Shown here in pieces: positions 8,698-18,962 of a stretch of 64,000 bases of DNA (position 1 is the first letter of the stretch; every line of letters starts with the position of its first letter). Below the pieces are notes generated by a model. It saw nothing but the letters and a program-made list of their open reading frames with translations, had not been told where the DNA came from and searched no databases. The DNA is from Chloroflexota bacterium (lineage in GTDB: Bacteria; Chloroflexota; Anaerolineae; Promineifilales; Promineifilaceae). Location: assembly GCA_018004935.1 (NCBI GenBank), contig JAGNBF010000014.1, forward strand, positions 35,015 through 99,014, written 5' to 3'. The position numbers and the translations under genes were made by a program.

Positions 8698-11643
8698 ATG
8701 GCACTCGATAAAATCGTCGTTCGTGGCGCTCGCGAACACAACTTAAAAAACATTGATGTAGAAATCCCCCGCGATAAGCTGGTGGTTTTAACTGGTCTTT
8801 CTGGTTCAGGGAAGTCGTCGTTGGCTTTTGACACCATTTTTGCCGAAGGGCAGAGGCGGTATGTGGAATCCCTTTCGGCCTACGCCCGGCAATTTTTGGG
8901 GCAGATGGAAAAACCGGATGTAGACCAAATTGAAGGGTTGAGTCCGGCGGTTTCGATTGATCAAAAGGGGGTTAGCCATAACCCTCGCTCGACGGTGGGT
9001 ACGGTAACGGAGATTTATGATTATTTGCGGCTTCTGTATGCGCGAGTAGGCACACCCCATTGCCCTGTCTGCGGCCGCGCTGTCATGCCCCAATCTGCTG
9101 AGCAAATCGTGGATAGCGTCCAGCGTATGCCCAAAGGGAGCCGCGTGCAGGTTTTGGCCCCCCTGGTTAAAGACCGCAAAGGACAACACCAGAGCGTTTT
9201 TGAAGATATCCGCAAAGCCGGTTTTGTGCGCGTGCGTGTCAACGGAGAATTGCATCAGGTAGATGAACAAATCGAGCTAGATCGGTACAAAAACCACTCC
9301 ATCGAAGCGGTGGTAGACCGTCTGGTGATTCAGCATGCGCCACTGGATGAAGGCGAAGAGGCCCGCTCGGCCCGTACTCGCCTCACTGACTCCATTGAAA
9401 CTGCCCTACGGTTGGGTGAAGGTGTAGTCATCATCAACGATGTGACCAATAGCCAACAGTCACGAGATCACTTCTATTCCGAACATCTCTCCTGTGCTTA
9501 TGATGGCACGAGTATGCCTGCTATTGAACCACGTAGTTTTAGCTTCAATAACCCACATGGGGCATGTCCAGATTGTCAGGGTTTGGGTACACGCAAGGCG
9601 TTTGATCCAGACCTGGTTGTGCCTAATAAGGAGTTATCACTGGAAGCAGGGGCAATTGCCGGGTGGCCTACGGATGACAAACAGGGGTATTACTGGCAAC
9701 TTCTCAAGGCAACGGCCAACCATTTTGGTATTCCCACCAATCTGCCGGTGCGTCGTCTGACTGAAGCACAGATGCACGTTCTCCTCCATGGGAGCGGCAA
9801 AGAAACCATTGGTGTTCTTTATGTGAATCGGGAGGGGGCGCGTCGCGAGTATCGCACGCAGTATGAGGGGATCATTCCCAACCTGCAACGGCGGTATCAT
9901 GAATCTACTTCGGATTATGTGCGGCAGAAGTTGGAAGAGTTTATGGTGGATCAACCCTGTACGACATGCAATGGAACCCGTTTGAATCCGACGGCGCGGG
10001 CGGTAGAAATTGATGATATGCACATTCACACGCTGACGGCCCTGCCGGTGTTGCAGGTGTTAGAGTGGGTAGATCGGTTGCGGCCGCAACAAACCACCCC
10101 TCTCACCCACCGTGAACAAATCATCTCTGCCCCCATCCTCAAAGAAATCCATGACCGGCTGGAGTTCCTCATCAACGTCGGGCTGGATTACCTCACCCTG
10201 GGCCGTTCGGCTGGCTCACTCAGTGGCGGTGAAGCCCAACGCATCCGCCTGGCAACGCAGATTGGGAGCCGACTCATGGGGGTGTTGTATGTGTTGGACG
10301 AACCCAGCATTGGCCTGCACCAACGAGACAACGCCCGACTCATCCATACCCTCAAAGGAATGCGTGACCTGGGCAATACGGTGTTGGTGGTAGAGCATGA
10401 TGAAGACACCATGCGCGAGTCCGATTGGCTCATTGACCTGGGGCCAGGGGCGGGCATTCATGGCGGCGAAATTGTTGTTGCCGGAACACCAGAACAGGTG
10501 ATGGCCCATGACACCTCACTCACGGGCGGTTATCTGAGCGGCCGTTTGTTCATCGCTGTCCCACCCAAACGGCGAGATGGCACAGGACAAGCCCTCATCG
10601 TGCGCGGGGCACGGGAGAACAATCTGCAAAATGTGGATGTGTGCCTCCCGCTGGGTAAATTTGTTTGCATCACCGGCGTCAGCGGCAGTGGCAAAAGCTC
10701 CTTCCTGGTGGAAATTTTGGGTAAACGGCTCATGCAACATTTTTACCAGGCCAAGATGGTTCCCGGCAAACATGATCAGGTCGAAGGGTTGGAGCATCTG
10801 GACAAAGTGATCGAGATTGATCAAAGCCCCATTGGTCGCACCCCGCGTTCCAATCCGGCCACCTACGCCAACTTGTTTAACCCCATCCGTGACCTGTTTG
10901 CCAGCCTGCCGGAGAGCAAAATACGGGGGTACGAGCCAGGGCGGTTCAGCTTTAATGTGAAGGGGGGACGGTGTGAAGCGTGTGAAGGGCAGGGGCAAAA
11001 TCGGATCGAGATGCAGTTTTTGCCCGATATCTATGTCCCCTGTGAGGTATGTCATGGGGCGCGATATAACAAAGAGACGCTTCAGGTGACGTATCGGGGG
11101 TTGAATATTTCGCAGGTGTTAGATTTGACGATTGATGAGGCATTGGAATTTTTTACCAATCATCCACCTATTAAGCGGAAATTGGAGACATTGGTGGAAG
11201 TGGGGTTGGGGTATGTTCACCTGGGGCAACCGGCACCCACGTTGAGCGGTGGGGAAGCGCAACGAGTGAAGTTGAGCCGGGAACTGTCCAAAATTGCCAC
11301 CGGACGTACTATTTATATTTTGGATGAGCCGTCGGTGGGGTTGCATACTCATGACGTGGCTAAGTTGATTGATGCGTTGAACCGGCTGGTGGACAAAGGG
11401 AACACGGTGGTCATCATTGAGCACAACCTGGACATCATTAAGGTGGCGGATCATTTGATTGATATGGGGCCGGAAGGGGGGCATCGCGGCGGTCGCATCG
11501 TGGCCCAGGGCACGCCTGAGGAGATTGTGCAGGTAGAGGAGTCGTATACGGGGCAGTTTTTGCGGCCGCTACTGAATGGACATGAGCCGGTGCTGGAAGA
11601 TAAACCTAAACGGAAACGGAAAAAAGGGCATGGTTCAGGTTAG
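8698..11643 (+). CDS. uvrA: Excinuclease ABC subunit A
   Basis: DNA damage recognition ATPase of nucleotide excision repair; dimerises and hands damage to UvrB. 981 residues, near the usual 940-970. Two ABC ATPase halves: Walker [13 protein letters not shown] (about 32-43) and [15 protein letters not shown] (about 661), signature [12 protein letters not shown] and [15 protein letters not shown]. Zinc modules: [25 protein letters not shown] and CEACEGQG...[10 protein letters not shown]. The C-terminus is a basic tail ([11 protein letters not shown]). No clear ribosome binding site precedes the ATG; the start is fixed by the conserved [19 protein letters not shown]-type opening. Confidence 0.97.
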   Translation: MALDKIVVRGAREHNLKNIDVEIPRDKLVVLTGLSGSGKSSLAFDTIFAEGQRRYVESLSAYARQFLGQMEKPDVDQIEGLSPAVSIDQKGVSHNPRSTVGTVTEIYDYLRLLYARVGTPHCPVCGRAVMPQSAEQIVDSVQRMPKGSRVQVLAPLVKDRKGQHQSVFEDIRKAGFVRVRVNGELHQVDEQIELDRYKNHSIEAVVDRLVIQHAPLDEGEEARSARTRLTDSIETALRLGEGVVIINDVTNSQQSRDHFYSEHLSCAYDGTSMPAIEPRSFSFNNPHGACPDCQGLGTRKAFDPDLVVPNKELSLEAGAIAGWPTDDKQGYYWQLLKATANHFGIPTNLPVRRLTEAQMHVLLHGSGKETIGVLYVNREGARREYRTQYEGIIPNLQRRYHESTSDYVRQKLEEFMVDQPCTTCNGTRLNPTARAVEIDDMHIHTLTALPVLQVLEWVDRLRPQQTTPLTHREQIISAPILKEIHDRLEFLINVGLDYLTLGRSAGSLSGGEAQRIRLATQIGSRLMGVLYVLDEPSIGLHQRDNARLIHTLKGMRDLGNTVLVVEHDEDTMRESDWLIDLGPGAGIHGGEIVVAGTPEQVMAHDTSLTGGYLSGRLFIAVPPKRRDGTGQALIVRGARENNLQNVDVCLPLGKFVCITGVSGSGKSSFLVEILGKRLMQHFYQAKMVPGKHDQVEGLEHLDKVIEIDQSPIGRTPRSNPATYANLFNPIRDLFASLPESKIRGYEPGRFSFNVKGGRCEACEGQGQNRIEMQFLPDIYVPCEVCHGARYNKETLQVTYRGLNISQVLDLTIDEALEFFTNHPPIKRKLETLVEVGLGYVHLGQPAPTLSGGEAQRVKLSRELSKIATGRTIYILDEPSVGLHTHDVAKLIDALNRLVDKGNTVVIIEHNLDIIKVADHLIDMGPEGGHRGGRIVAQGTPEEIVQVEESYTGQFLRPLLNGHEPVLEDKPKRKRKKGHGSG

Positions 11644-11829
11644 CTTTACAAATCTGTAGGACGATTTTGTAAATCGTCCCCTGGGCGATTTACAAAATCG
11701 CCCTACAAATTGTTAAGCATAGCTTGCCGACTTTTGAACCACGCCGAAAAAAGTTACCCCGCCCGGTGGTTAAACTATCGGGCTAAATATACCAGGCCAG
11801 CGGCTTTTGTATTGATAGCCCCGTTGGTT

Positions 11830-12029
11830 TTGTCGTTTAAAAAATTAATCAGGTAATGGAATCCCCCCACCCCTAATCCCGCCCCCAGGGGCGGGGAACT
11901 TTTCTAAGGGGCATTTTTCGGGGCATTCGCCCCGAAAAATGCCCCATGGGAATTCCCCCCTTCCCTCGGGAATCGGCAGGGGGGATGGGGTCAATGAAGG
12001 CGTTACCCGATTAAAAATTTAATGAACAA
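11830..12029. mobile_element. Hairpin element, copy B (about 200 bp, near full length)
   Basis: The ends look inverted: left TTGTCGTTTAAA...ATCAGGTAA; right, reverse complemented, TTGTTCATTAAA...ATCGGGTAA. The centre is a perfect 17-bp stem (11908-11924 with 11929-11945), arm GGGGCATTTTTCGGGGC, loop ATTC. No clear target duplication was found, so boundaries are approximate. Confidence 0.65.
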
Positions 12030-12160
12030 TTACGACCGGGTAGGCCATGTGCCTGCCCAGTGTGGGGCAACCACAAGGGTTGCCCGTACCCCGTGAGATC
12101 TCCAAGAACCAAAATATGATTAAGTTCAACGTTTATTAAGGAATGAGAACCCAATAACTT

Positions 12161-12270
12161 GGCTCTTTGGGAATTCAGGGGGTTGACACCAACTGTAGGG
12201 GCTGGCCTTGTGCCTGCCCCGTGTGGGCAAACATAAGGGTTGCCCGTGCCTCGCGAAATCCCCAAGACAC
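12161..12270. mobile_element. 110-bp MITE-like element with GGCTCTTTGGG end
   Basis: Left end GGCTCTTTGGGAATTCAGGG; right end, reverse complemented, GTGTCTTGGGGATTTCGCG. The interior has GGGGCTGGCCTTGTGCCTGC and GGGTTGCCCGT. Flanks AATAACTT and AATAGCTT match in 7 of 8 positions, consistent with an 8-bp target duplication. Confidence 0.75.
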
Positions 12271-12361
12271 AATAGCTTGTTCGCTGGGAGTAGCTCGGTT
12301 TGGAGACCGGCTCAATTACCTGAATAGTGACAAGTAAATTATCAAAATGCGGTGGTCTGCC

Positions 12362-15300
12362 ATGTCGAATGTTCTGGAAATCACCATTCAAAAGAGCTAC
12401 CGTCAGCGGTATCCGGTGACGGCTAATTTTTATCAAGAAGGTTCGTGGTTGGCCCCAGTTCGTAAAGATGGAAGTCTGATTATTAATCAGCACCAGGAAA
12501 CTGCGTTGCGAGCCGCCCAGCTTAACCCAGAGGCATATGGCACACTGTTGGGGAAAGCGCTTTTTCAGGAAAGTTTGCGGGATGTACTGATGCGGGCCGC
12601 GGCCGCGCCCTTGCGTTTGCTTCTCCTGGTAGAAGACCCTCGCCTTAAACAATTTCGTTGGGAACGACTTTGTGCCCCGATTGGCCCAAACGGGGCCTGG
12701 CAAATGTTGGCCTTTAGTCAACAAATTCTTTTTTCTTCCACCTTACCCAGCCGTGTCGAAAACAATTTCCCGCTCATTGGCCGACAAGATTTGCGGGCAC
12801 TCATTGTGATCGCCAATCCCCCGCCTGATAATCCTTACGGACTAAAACCATTTAGTGGTGAACTGATTGCCCAACGACTCCATGAAGCATTGCACCCGAT
12901 CCCGCATGATTTTTTAGCGACATTCGGAGATGATTTGCCTGTCGTGGGTTCGCCGACTTTGGACTGTTTATGTGAGCAACTGACGGTACAGCCCTACACC
13001 CTCTTACATCTGGTGGCGCATGGCGCGTTTAGCCAGGCACAAACTGAGCCAATTGTGTATTTGCTCGATGAGGCAGGCCAGGTGCAACCTGTTTTGGCCT
13101 CTAATTGGATAACCAGATTCGCTCCGCTCCGGCGGTTGCCGCACCTGGTTTGTCTCTCGGCCTGTGATACTGCCTCAACTCGTCTGGGACCCTCTGCTCA
13201 GGGGGATGGTGTCATGGAAGGGTTGGCGCAACAAATGGCCCAGGATTTAGGTTTACCGGCAGTTATTGGCATGGCGGGACGTGTTTCCATGACAACAGCC
13301 GATGATTTGATGGTACGGTTTTATCCTCGTTTATGGGAACACGGCGAGGTTAATCTGGCTTTGCGTGAGGCCGTTGCGCCTCTGGCCGCACGCCCGGATG
13401 TCACGGTTCCGATTCTGTATAGTCGTTTGGGTCGGCATCCGCTTTGGGCGGATACATTGGACCGGCCGTTGACTGGCCCAGAAATACGGCATGGTTTACA
13501 GGTGCTGGCAGGTTTAGTTGAGGAGCGTCTACCGGGATTACGCGGCCGCGTTACCCACCTCACCCATGGGTTACAGCAATATCTGGGCAGTCCAGAAAGT
13601 TTGCTTTCTGTTAGTGAACGACAACAACATGAGCAGATGTTGCATGATCTGGATCGCATTTGCCAGGAAACGCTTGATGTAACGTTTCAGGCTTTTTGTG
13701 TAGGCCGTGTGCCCCCCCTATATGATGTGCGGTGTCCATTTCGTGGTTTAGCCTCGTTTCGTCAGGAAGACAGCCCTTTTTTTTGCGGCCGCGAAAGCCT
13801 CACCGACACATTGGTAGCCCACATCCGGCAGGCCCACTTTCTGGCGGTTATCGGGCCAAGCGGCAGTGGCAAATCCTCTCTGGTGCAGGCTGGTCTGTTA
13901 CCCGCTTTACAAAAAGAAGACCCCTCTCTCCTGCCAATCATCATCCGCCCCGGACAGTACCCTGATGCAACCTTTAGAGCGAACGCGGCCGCGTTTCGTT
14001 CCCCACACGCGCTTATCGTCGTTGACCAATTTGAGGAGCTGTTCACCCAATGCACAGAAGAAGAGCGACGACAGTGGTTCATTGAAGAGCTTCTGAAATT
14101 ATTGCCCGAACGGCGTGTCATTTTGACCCTGCGCGAAGATTTTTTAGCGGAGTGTAATCGCTTCCCTGATTTGAAAAAATGGCTGGCAGAACAGAGACAA
14201 TTGATTGACCGCCTGGAATTGCCAGAGTTGCGCCGGGCCATTGAGGGGCAGGCGGCTTCGGTTGGATTACGCTTTGAATCAGACCTGGCGCAAAGGCTGG
14301 TGGAGGATGTAGAAGGGGAACCTGGGGCGATGATACTGTTGCAGGTGGCCCTAAAAATGTTGTGGCAACAACGGCATGGCAAATGGTTATCGGTAGCGGC
14401 TTACCGTGATTCAGGGGGCGTTCAGCAGTTAGCGGCGACGATAGCCGAAGATGTGTACCGGCTGTTGCCGCCGCAACAACAGGCGCAGGCCCGGTGGTTG
14501 TTTCTCCGGCTGGTGAAACCGGATGATGCACCAGTGTTGGGAACGCGGCCGCGTGACATACGTTTACGTTTGCCCTTCGCCGCTCTGGTATCGCCTGACG
14601 TATCGTTAGATGAGCTACGACGCCTGGCGCACCATTTAGCCGACAAAGGGCTTCTCGCTATTAGCGTCAATGATGTGACGGGCCAGGAACAGGTGGAATT
14701 GAGCCATGAAGCGTTGTTCTGGCAATGGCCCCGTTTACGGACATGGCTGAGTGAGGGGCGTATCTGGTTGGCTCTGTTGACACGCCTGCGCGAAAATGTG
14801 GCGCTCTGGGAGCGCAGTAACCGTGACGCCAGTTATTTGTGGTATGGCAGGCAACTGGCAGAAGTGCAACAGCAGATACCGGGGGAGTTTTTTGCGGCCG
14901 CAGAACAACAGTTTATTACCGCCTGCAAACAGGCCGAACAGGTGGAACAGCAAAAACACGCACAGGAAAAACGTCGGCAGACACGCCAGAAATATTTTCG
15001 CCGGGCGCTGGCTGGGGGTATCGTTATCCTGCTGGGCTATTGGTTTTACAGCTACCTGTGGACGCACTATCCGCTGATCCCCGCGGCCGCGCCATCTGTA
15101 AATACCCTGTCCGTCCAACTGCAATCGGTCAATCTGCCCGCCGCAGAGAGGGAACGACTAGAGCAAGCCATTGCTACCATCCCTCTAGCCGAGGGTCCCA
15201 CTCAGGGGGTTATGACTATCACCGCTCAGCCGGGTGACGCAGGGATGATGCACCTGACCATAACATTACCCATCACACCCGCTTACCGGTTGGACTTTTG

Positions 15301-16096
15301 GGAGGAGATTCGCACGCTAGAGGGGGACGTACCGGGAGAAAGGGTGGATGATGTGAGCGCGGCCGCGGCCGCGTATAGCCTTGGCGATTACCCAGAGGTG
15401 ATTAACCGGCTGGAACGTGCAACCCTGGCGGAGCAGGATGGCATCAGCCTGGTTTTATTGGCTCAGGCATATTTGTTTGAAGAGGTGTGGGAGCAGAGTC
15501 AGATGGCATATTTGGAGGCGATACGGGTTGCGGCCGCGGACGAAAGCCGTTTGCGCCTGGGCCTTGCCCTCGCCTACTGGCGGCCTGCCCTACGCCGAGG
15601 TGGAGCTGGTACAACTTTACGTGCCCAAACAACTACCCAAAATAATTGTGCGACAGCTAACACACAATATGAACTTATTCAAGAAGACATCGTTAGAAGA
15701 GACAAATTAAACATCCTGATCGATCTGGTAAACATGTTATGTAAGAAAGAGTACAACAATGCCAATAGTCGGTTAATCTGTTCAGAGCGAGACAAAACGT
15801 TAGTTGATTCTGAAACCCTTATTTATTGTGATTTCTTGACCCTAACCCATGCCATTTTTGTCTTTGACCCAACAAGTGACCTAACCCTTCTTCCTTCAAC
15901 ACGAATACAAAACCTGCTCACCATTCAATACACATATACCCTTTTACCGCTACTAAATAGTACTCAGCGTGACAAAATCCTGAATGATGTTCTAAACACA
16001 ACCTGTTCACAACTATACAAAATATCGCGAACACAGTTATATACCCGTTTAGATCGGTTGAATTATCAATGGCTACAAGCAAATGGATGCCGATAA
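12362..16096 (+). CDS. CHAT protease - nSTAND ATPase - membrane signalling protein
   Basis: 1244 residues from the ATG at 12362 (an upstream ATG at 12347 is possible). Residues about 1-385: CHAT caspase-like protease with the His/Cys dyad visible as HLVAHGAF (H220) and LSACDT (C268). About 475-870: nSTAND1-type ATPase beginning CPFRGLASFRQEDSPFFCGRE-like, Walker A GPSGSGKSS (K504), Walker B LIVVDQFEELF and winged-helix-like tail. About 881-900: one membrane helix (GGIVILLGYWFYSYLW). C-terminus: TPR-like helices. Such proteins sense a trigger with the C-terminal or STAND part and release the protease, as in bacterial abortive defence; the trigger is unknown. Ten GCGGCCGC copies lie upstream of 15540. 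The last 150 codons are AT-rich, Asn/Thr-rich and have none, suggesting a recombined tail. Confidence 0.85.
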   Translation: MSNVLEITIQKSYRQRYPVTANFYQEGSWLAPVRKDGSLIINQHQETALRAAQLNPEAYGTLLGKALFQESLRDVLMRAAAAPLRLLLLVEDPRLKQFRWERLCAPIGPNGAWQMLAFSQQILFSSTLPSRVENNFPLIGRQDLRALIVIANPPPDNPYGLKPFSGELIAQRLHEALHPIPHDFLATFGDDLPVVGSPTLDCLCEQLTVQPYTLLHLVAHGAFSQAQTEPIVYLLDEAGQVQPVLASNWITRFAPLRRLPHLVCLSACDTASTRLGPSAQGDGVMEGLAQQMAQDLGLPAVIGMAGRVSMTTADDLMVRFYPRLWEHGEVNLALREAVAPLAARPDVTVPILYSRLGRHPLWADTLDRPLTGPEIRHGLQVLAGLVEERLPGLRGRVTHLTHGLQQYLGSPESLLSVSERQQHEQMLHDLDRICQETLDVTFQAFCVGRVPPLYDVRCPFRGLASFRQEDSPFFCGRESLTDTLVAHIRQAHFLAVIGPSGSGKSSLVQAGLLPALQKEDPSLLPIIIRPGQYPDATFRANAAAFRSPHALIVVDQFEELFTQCTEEERRQWFIEELLKLLPERRVILTLREDFLAECNRFPDLKKWLAEQRQLIDRLELPELRRAIEGQAASVGLRFESDLAQRLVEDVEGEPGAMILLQVALKMLWQQRHGKWLSVAAYRDSGGVQQLAATIAEDVYRLLPPQQQAQARWLFLRLVKPDDAPVLGTRPRDIRLRLPFAALVSPDVSLDELRRLAHHLADKGLLAISVNDVTGQEQVELSHEALFWQWPRLRTWLSEGRIWLALLTRLRENVALWERSNRDASYLWYGRQLAEVQQQIPGEFFAAAEQQFITACKQAEQVEQQKHAQEKRRQTRQKYFRRALAGGIVILLGYWFYSYLWTHYPLIPAAAPSVNTLSVQLQSVNLPAAERERLEQAIATIPLAEGPTQGVMTITAQPGDAGMMHLTITLPITPAYRLDFWEEIRTLEGDVPGERVDDVSAAAAAYSLGDYPEVINRLERATLAEQDGISLVLLAQAYLFEEVWEQSQMAYLEAIRVAAADESRLRLGLALAYWRPALRRGGAGTTLRAQTTTQNNCATANTQYELIQEDIVRRDKLNILIDLVNMLCKKEYNNANSRLICSERDKTLVDSETLIYCDFLTLTHAIFVFDPTSDLTLLPSTRIQNLLTIQYTYTLLPLLNSTQRDKILNDVLNTTCSQLYKISRTQLYTRLDRLNYQWLQANGCR

Positions 16097-16570
16097 ATTC
16101 GCACAACCCGACTGCATTTGCGCCGTGTCGCTTTATCGCCGCGTTGGGTTTATCCGAGGCTACCCCCACCCCTAATCCCGCCCCCAAACCGCGCCGGTGG
16201 GTTTCTCCCCTTTCCTCTGGAATCGCCGGGGGATGGGTCTTCCGCCGTTCCGCTTAGGGTTCGTAAAAATATAACTTCACGGTTTAGACCTGACAGGTTT
16301 CCCAAAACCTGTCAGGTCTTGACGGAACTTAATCTTTTACCGGCCCTTAGGACTTACGGGATGGCTCGGTGAGGACACCGGCCACAGCGCGTAAGTCCTG
16401 AGCTAATCCATCCGACGGTCAAACCGCCAGGCTAAATGTACTTGGCCCTACAGGCGAGAACAGCAGGCCAATAGCCTTCGTAACCATAACCCGGCCCATT
16501 TTACAGCCGGGTGGTCTGACTTCAGCCACGGTTAAACGGATACATTTTTGCCCACCGATCCCCTACAAAT
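16097..16570. other. Intergenic repeats between convergent genes
   Basis: Holds a collapsed hairpin element (16165-16250) in which the left scaffold and left stem arm are missing (CCCGCCCC joins CAAACCGCGCC). Also a nested inverted repeat (core 16286-16319), a GGTGAGGACACCGGCC hairpin and a partial AGCCCGG-type repeat (16420-16520). No gene. Confidence 0.65.
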
Positions 16571-17869
16571 CTAAATCTCCTCAAGATAGGCGAACAAACC
16601 TTTTACCAAGTGCCCAGTTCCCGGATAAGTTACCTGACCATTAACGAGAAAATCGTTTTCTGATAGCGCACACCTGGACGAGATCAAAAACTCATGCAAG
16701 GGTTCATCTTGATTGTGATGTAACAATTGACTAATCGCCTCTAAAGTTTGTTTCTCTGTTTTACTACGTTGACCGTTAATCCAGTGTACAACATCAGGCG
16801 CGAGATCAGGGGTTGTTAGATCAGGGCGATTTTCTATAGCAGAAAGGATCTCCCGTTTCACCGGGTTATCCTGTGCCTGGGGATGGGTTGGCAATATTCC
16901 CTGTATTTGTAACAACTCCGCCGTATTTTGTGCCACAATTGCCAGATCGGGATAATCCTGCTGTAAATCAGTTGGAATAGGTTCGGCGCGATTTAATAGA
17001 TACCGGGCAAACCAAAGACGCATAGCCACAGGGGGATGCCCCACATCCCCTATCTCGTTGTATCGCCCTAGAATACGTGCAAATGGGGTAAGGAATTTGT
17101 CACCAAAGCTCAAAACAGTACAGCCATCTTCGAAAAGTTCTTGAATCCATTTGGCTGACCAGCCGTATTTGACAGGAACTGCTTCCAGTTTTTCCCCACC
17201 GGCTATTAACGATGCTGGTTTTATCGCTCCCCCTGCGGTTGTCGCGGAATCTCGGTCTACTACGGACTTTTTGAGTACCGTGACAAATGGATCATCCTGA
17301 CCCACCTGGCGTGCTTGCTTTTTCAGGTTCGACACTTTACGACCCGCAATTTCATGCCAGATGACAGTTTGTTCCCAGGGTGTATCCAGATTAAAAACAG
17401 GGATGCACAACACGGAAAAATGGGGGGCATAGTTGAACTGGGTTAAGGCAAAACGTTGCCCAGGGTGGGGTAAAATGACAAGATGCTGTAACAACACCCC
17501 AATTTCCTGGCGAGCCACCGTAACAATGGGACTAATGTCTTCAAGGAAGCTACCGCTCAAGTAGTCCATAGCCACAATTGAATTGATTTGATGCCATTCG
17601 CCAGTCAACTTCATGACACCCTTGTGGAGAATGCGGCGGATATCGTTATCCGTTCCTGCCGCATCACAAGCTACACTTGCCGCATAAGCGCTATAAAAAT
17701 CGTGTGCCATAACCGCATAGGCACGAAGTAGAGGAACAGGTTCTTGAGACGCGGTACGTGATTTTTTGATACGGGTCAGTGTAAACCTAACGAAACGAAG
17801 CAGACTGTTCATATGGGCGTTAGCGTCACTGGCTAATTCATTAAATGGTAGTTTTCTATTATTTGACAT
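16571..17869 (-). CDS. Hypothetical protein with degenerate zincin-like HExxG motif
   Basis: 432 residues from an ATG with AGGAG 8 bases upstream. Mostly helical and soluble. TVIWHEIAGRKVS (H172, E173) looks like a gluzincin HExxH motif whose second His is Gly. It is followed by WIQELFEDGCTVLSFG, where zincins of this type carry the third ligand Glu, and GDVGHPPVAMRLWFARYL. The fold may therefore be peptidase-derived with an altered or lost metal site. It has no GCGGCCGC in 1.3 kb and lower GC than its neighbours, suggesting recent acquisition. Convergent with the CHAT-nSTAND gene; a role as its partner or substrate is only a hypothesis. Confidence 0.6.
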   Translation of the reverse strand: MSNNRKLPFNELASDANAHMNSLLRFVRFTLTRIKKSRTASQEPVPLLRAYAVMAHDFYSAYAASVACDAAGTDNDIRRILHKGVMKLTGEWHQINSIVAMDYLSGSFLEDISPIVTVARQEIGVLLQHLVILPHPGQRFALTQFNYAPHFSVLCIPVFNLDTPWEQTVIWHEIAGRKVSNLKKQARQVGQDDPFVTVLKKSVVDRDSATTAGGAIKPASLIAGGEKLEAVPVKYGWSAKWIQELFEDGCTVLSFGDKFLTPFARILGRYNEIGDVGHPPVAMRLWFARYLLNRAEPIPTDLQQDYPDLAIVAQNTAELLQIQGILPTHPQAQDNPVKREILSAIENRPDLTTPDLAPDVVHWINGQRSKTEKQTLEAISQLLHHNQDEPLHEFLISSRCALSENDFLVNGQVTYPGTGHLVKGLFAYLEEI

Positions 17870-17926
17870 GGCGGAAACTCCTACTGGCTTAAGGGGTAAG
17901 TGCAAATAACGTTAGATTTGGCGGTG

Positions 17927-18010
17927 GCTGGTTCTCCTGACCATGCTACCCAAGGACGCATCGGCTGATCTTGTCGAAGGCTGGCTCCGTCTTCGGCAAG
18001 CTCAGCCATT
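17927..18010. repeat. GGTTCTCCTGACC hairpin plus CTTGTCGAAGG/CTTCGGCAAG inverted repeat
   Basis: A diverged copy of the GGTCTCCTGACC hairpin is followed by GATCTTGTCGAAGGC...GTCTTCGGCAAGCTCAG. The latter family (GAGCTTGTCGAAGGC / GCCTTCGACAAGCTCAG) recurs at 20448-20495, 23546-23585, 24537-24575, 50855-50905 and 56183-56235. The rest of 17870-18196 shows nothing further. Confidence 0.65.
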
Positions 18011-18196
18011 GTGTATAGATACATTGCCTTCATTCAATAAACGAGAAAGAACTTATTTTTAGTTTAAACGAACACCTATTTGGGGGAAAGTGGGGATAAG
18101 CAAGCGGGATCAGTCATTCTCAATTTGGGTTGACCGTCAAGGCAGGATTCCGCTTGCCGCTTTGCGAAAACATTGCACTGCGTTAAAGTTACACAT

Positions 18197-18844
18197 ATGC
18201 GACGCACCTATTTTTGGCTTTTGCTCCTGTTCCTGTGGCCTCTGGCCTGTGCTGAGTCGGTGGAAAATAGTGGAGGGGGAAACGCGGCCGCGTTCCTCCC
18301 CAACGGTGATCACGGCATCGTCATTGACGTGATTGATGGTGACACAGTAGACGTAGACCTCAATGGCGAACTGTACCGGGTACGCTACATCGGTGTGGAT
18401 ACCCCAGAGCGGGGCGATTTCTATTACGCGGAAGCCCAATCCGCCAACGCTGACCTCGTTCTCGACCAGGAAGTCATCCTCGTCATAGACGTATCCGAGA
18501 CGGATCAGTTTGGCCGGTTGTTGCGCTACGTCTACCTCACCGACGGCACATTTGTCAACGCCGAACTGGTGCGCCAGGGTTACGCCCGCCAATCCACCTT
18601 CCCCCCGGATGTGGCCCAGGCCGACACTTTTAGCCAGCTAGAACAAGAAGCCCGCGAGGCTGGCGTTGGTTTGTGGGCCGACCCCGCCCCCTGCACCTGT
18701 AGCAAAAATAATTATAACTGTGGCGATTTTATCACCCAGGTTGATGCTCAGGCCTGTTTTGATTACTGCCTGGCTCAAGTAGGCGAAGATGTGCATAGTC
18801 TGGACGGTGGTGGCGATGGGGTCGTTTGTGAATCTCTTCCCTGA
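18197..18844 (+). CDS. Thermonuclease (SNase) lipoprotein with Excalibur domain
   Basis: 215 residues from the ATG at 18197, chosen because it gives a clean lipoprotein signal (MRRTYFWLLLLFLWPLAC, Cys18). SNase/TNase domain at about 38-163. By alignment to staphylococcal nuclease, D48, R63 (YRVRYIGVDTPE), D68, E71 and R110 (GRLLRYVY) match its metal and catalytic residues. Residues about 174-215 form an Excalibur calcium-binding domain (YNCGDF, C-terminal DGGGDGVVCE). It is predicted to be a surface-anchored calcium-dependent nuclease that degrades extracellular DNA or RNA. Confidence 0.9.
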   Translation: MRRTYFWLLLLFLWPLACAESVENSGGGNAAAFLPNGDHGIVIDVIDGDTVDVDLNGELYRVRYIGVDTPERGDFYYAEAQSANADLVLDQEVILVIDVSETDQFGRLLRYVYLTDGTFVNAELVRQGYARQSTFPPDVAQADTFSQLEQEAREAGVGLWADPAPCTCSKNNYNCGDFITQVDAQACFDYCLAQVGEDVHSLDGGGDGVVCESLP

Positions 18845-18864
18845 TTGACGTTTGACGCTGGTAA

Positions 18865-18962
18865 CTAAGTGAACATCTAAAAATAACTTCCCGATTTAGA
18901 CCTGACAGGTTTCCGAAAACCTGTCAGGTCTGTGCGGAACTTATTTTTGGACGATTACTAAG
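18865..18962. repeat. Nested inverted repeat, AGACCTGACAGGTTT family, copy 3
   Basis: Core arms at 18898-18931. Outer arms CTAAGTGAACATCTAAAAAT and ATTTTTGGACGATTACTAAG pair imperfectly. This is the same unit as 122-219 in opposite orientation. Confidence 0.8.

Larger units (their letters stand above)
11644..12361. other. Repeat-filled intergenic region
   Basis: No gene. Holds GATTTTGTAAATCG and GCGATTTACAAAATCGCCC hairpins (11655-11712), a partial AGCCCGG repeat (11758-11825), a full hairpin element (11830-12029), a truncated CTGCCC/GGGTTGCCCGT repeat (12035-12115) and a complete one (12161-12270). Confidence 0.75.

Noticed and set aside
12011-12724. 237-codon minus-strand open frame
   Set aside because: Spans repeats and the 5-prime end of the CHAT gene on the other strand.
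16571-17869. Active metalloprotease call for the HEIAG protein
   Set aside because: The second zinc His is absent, so activity cannot be claimed.
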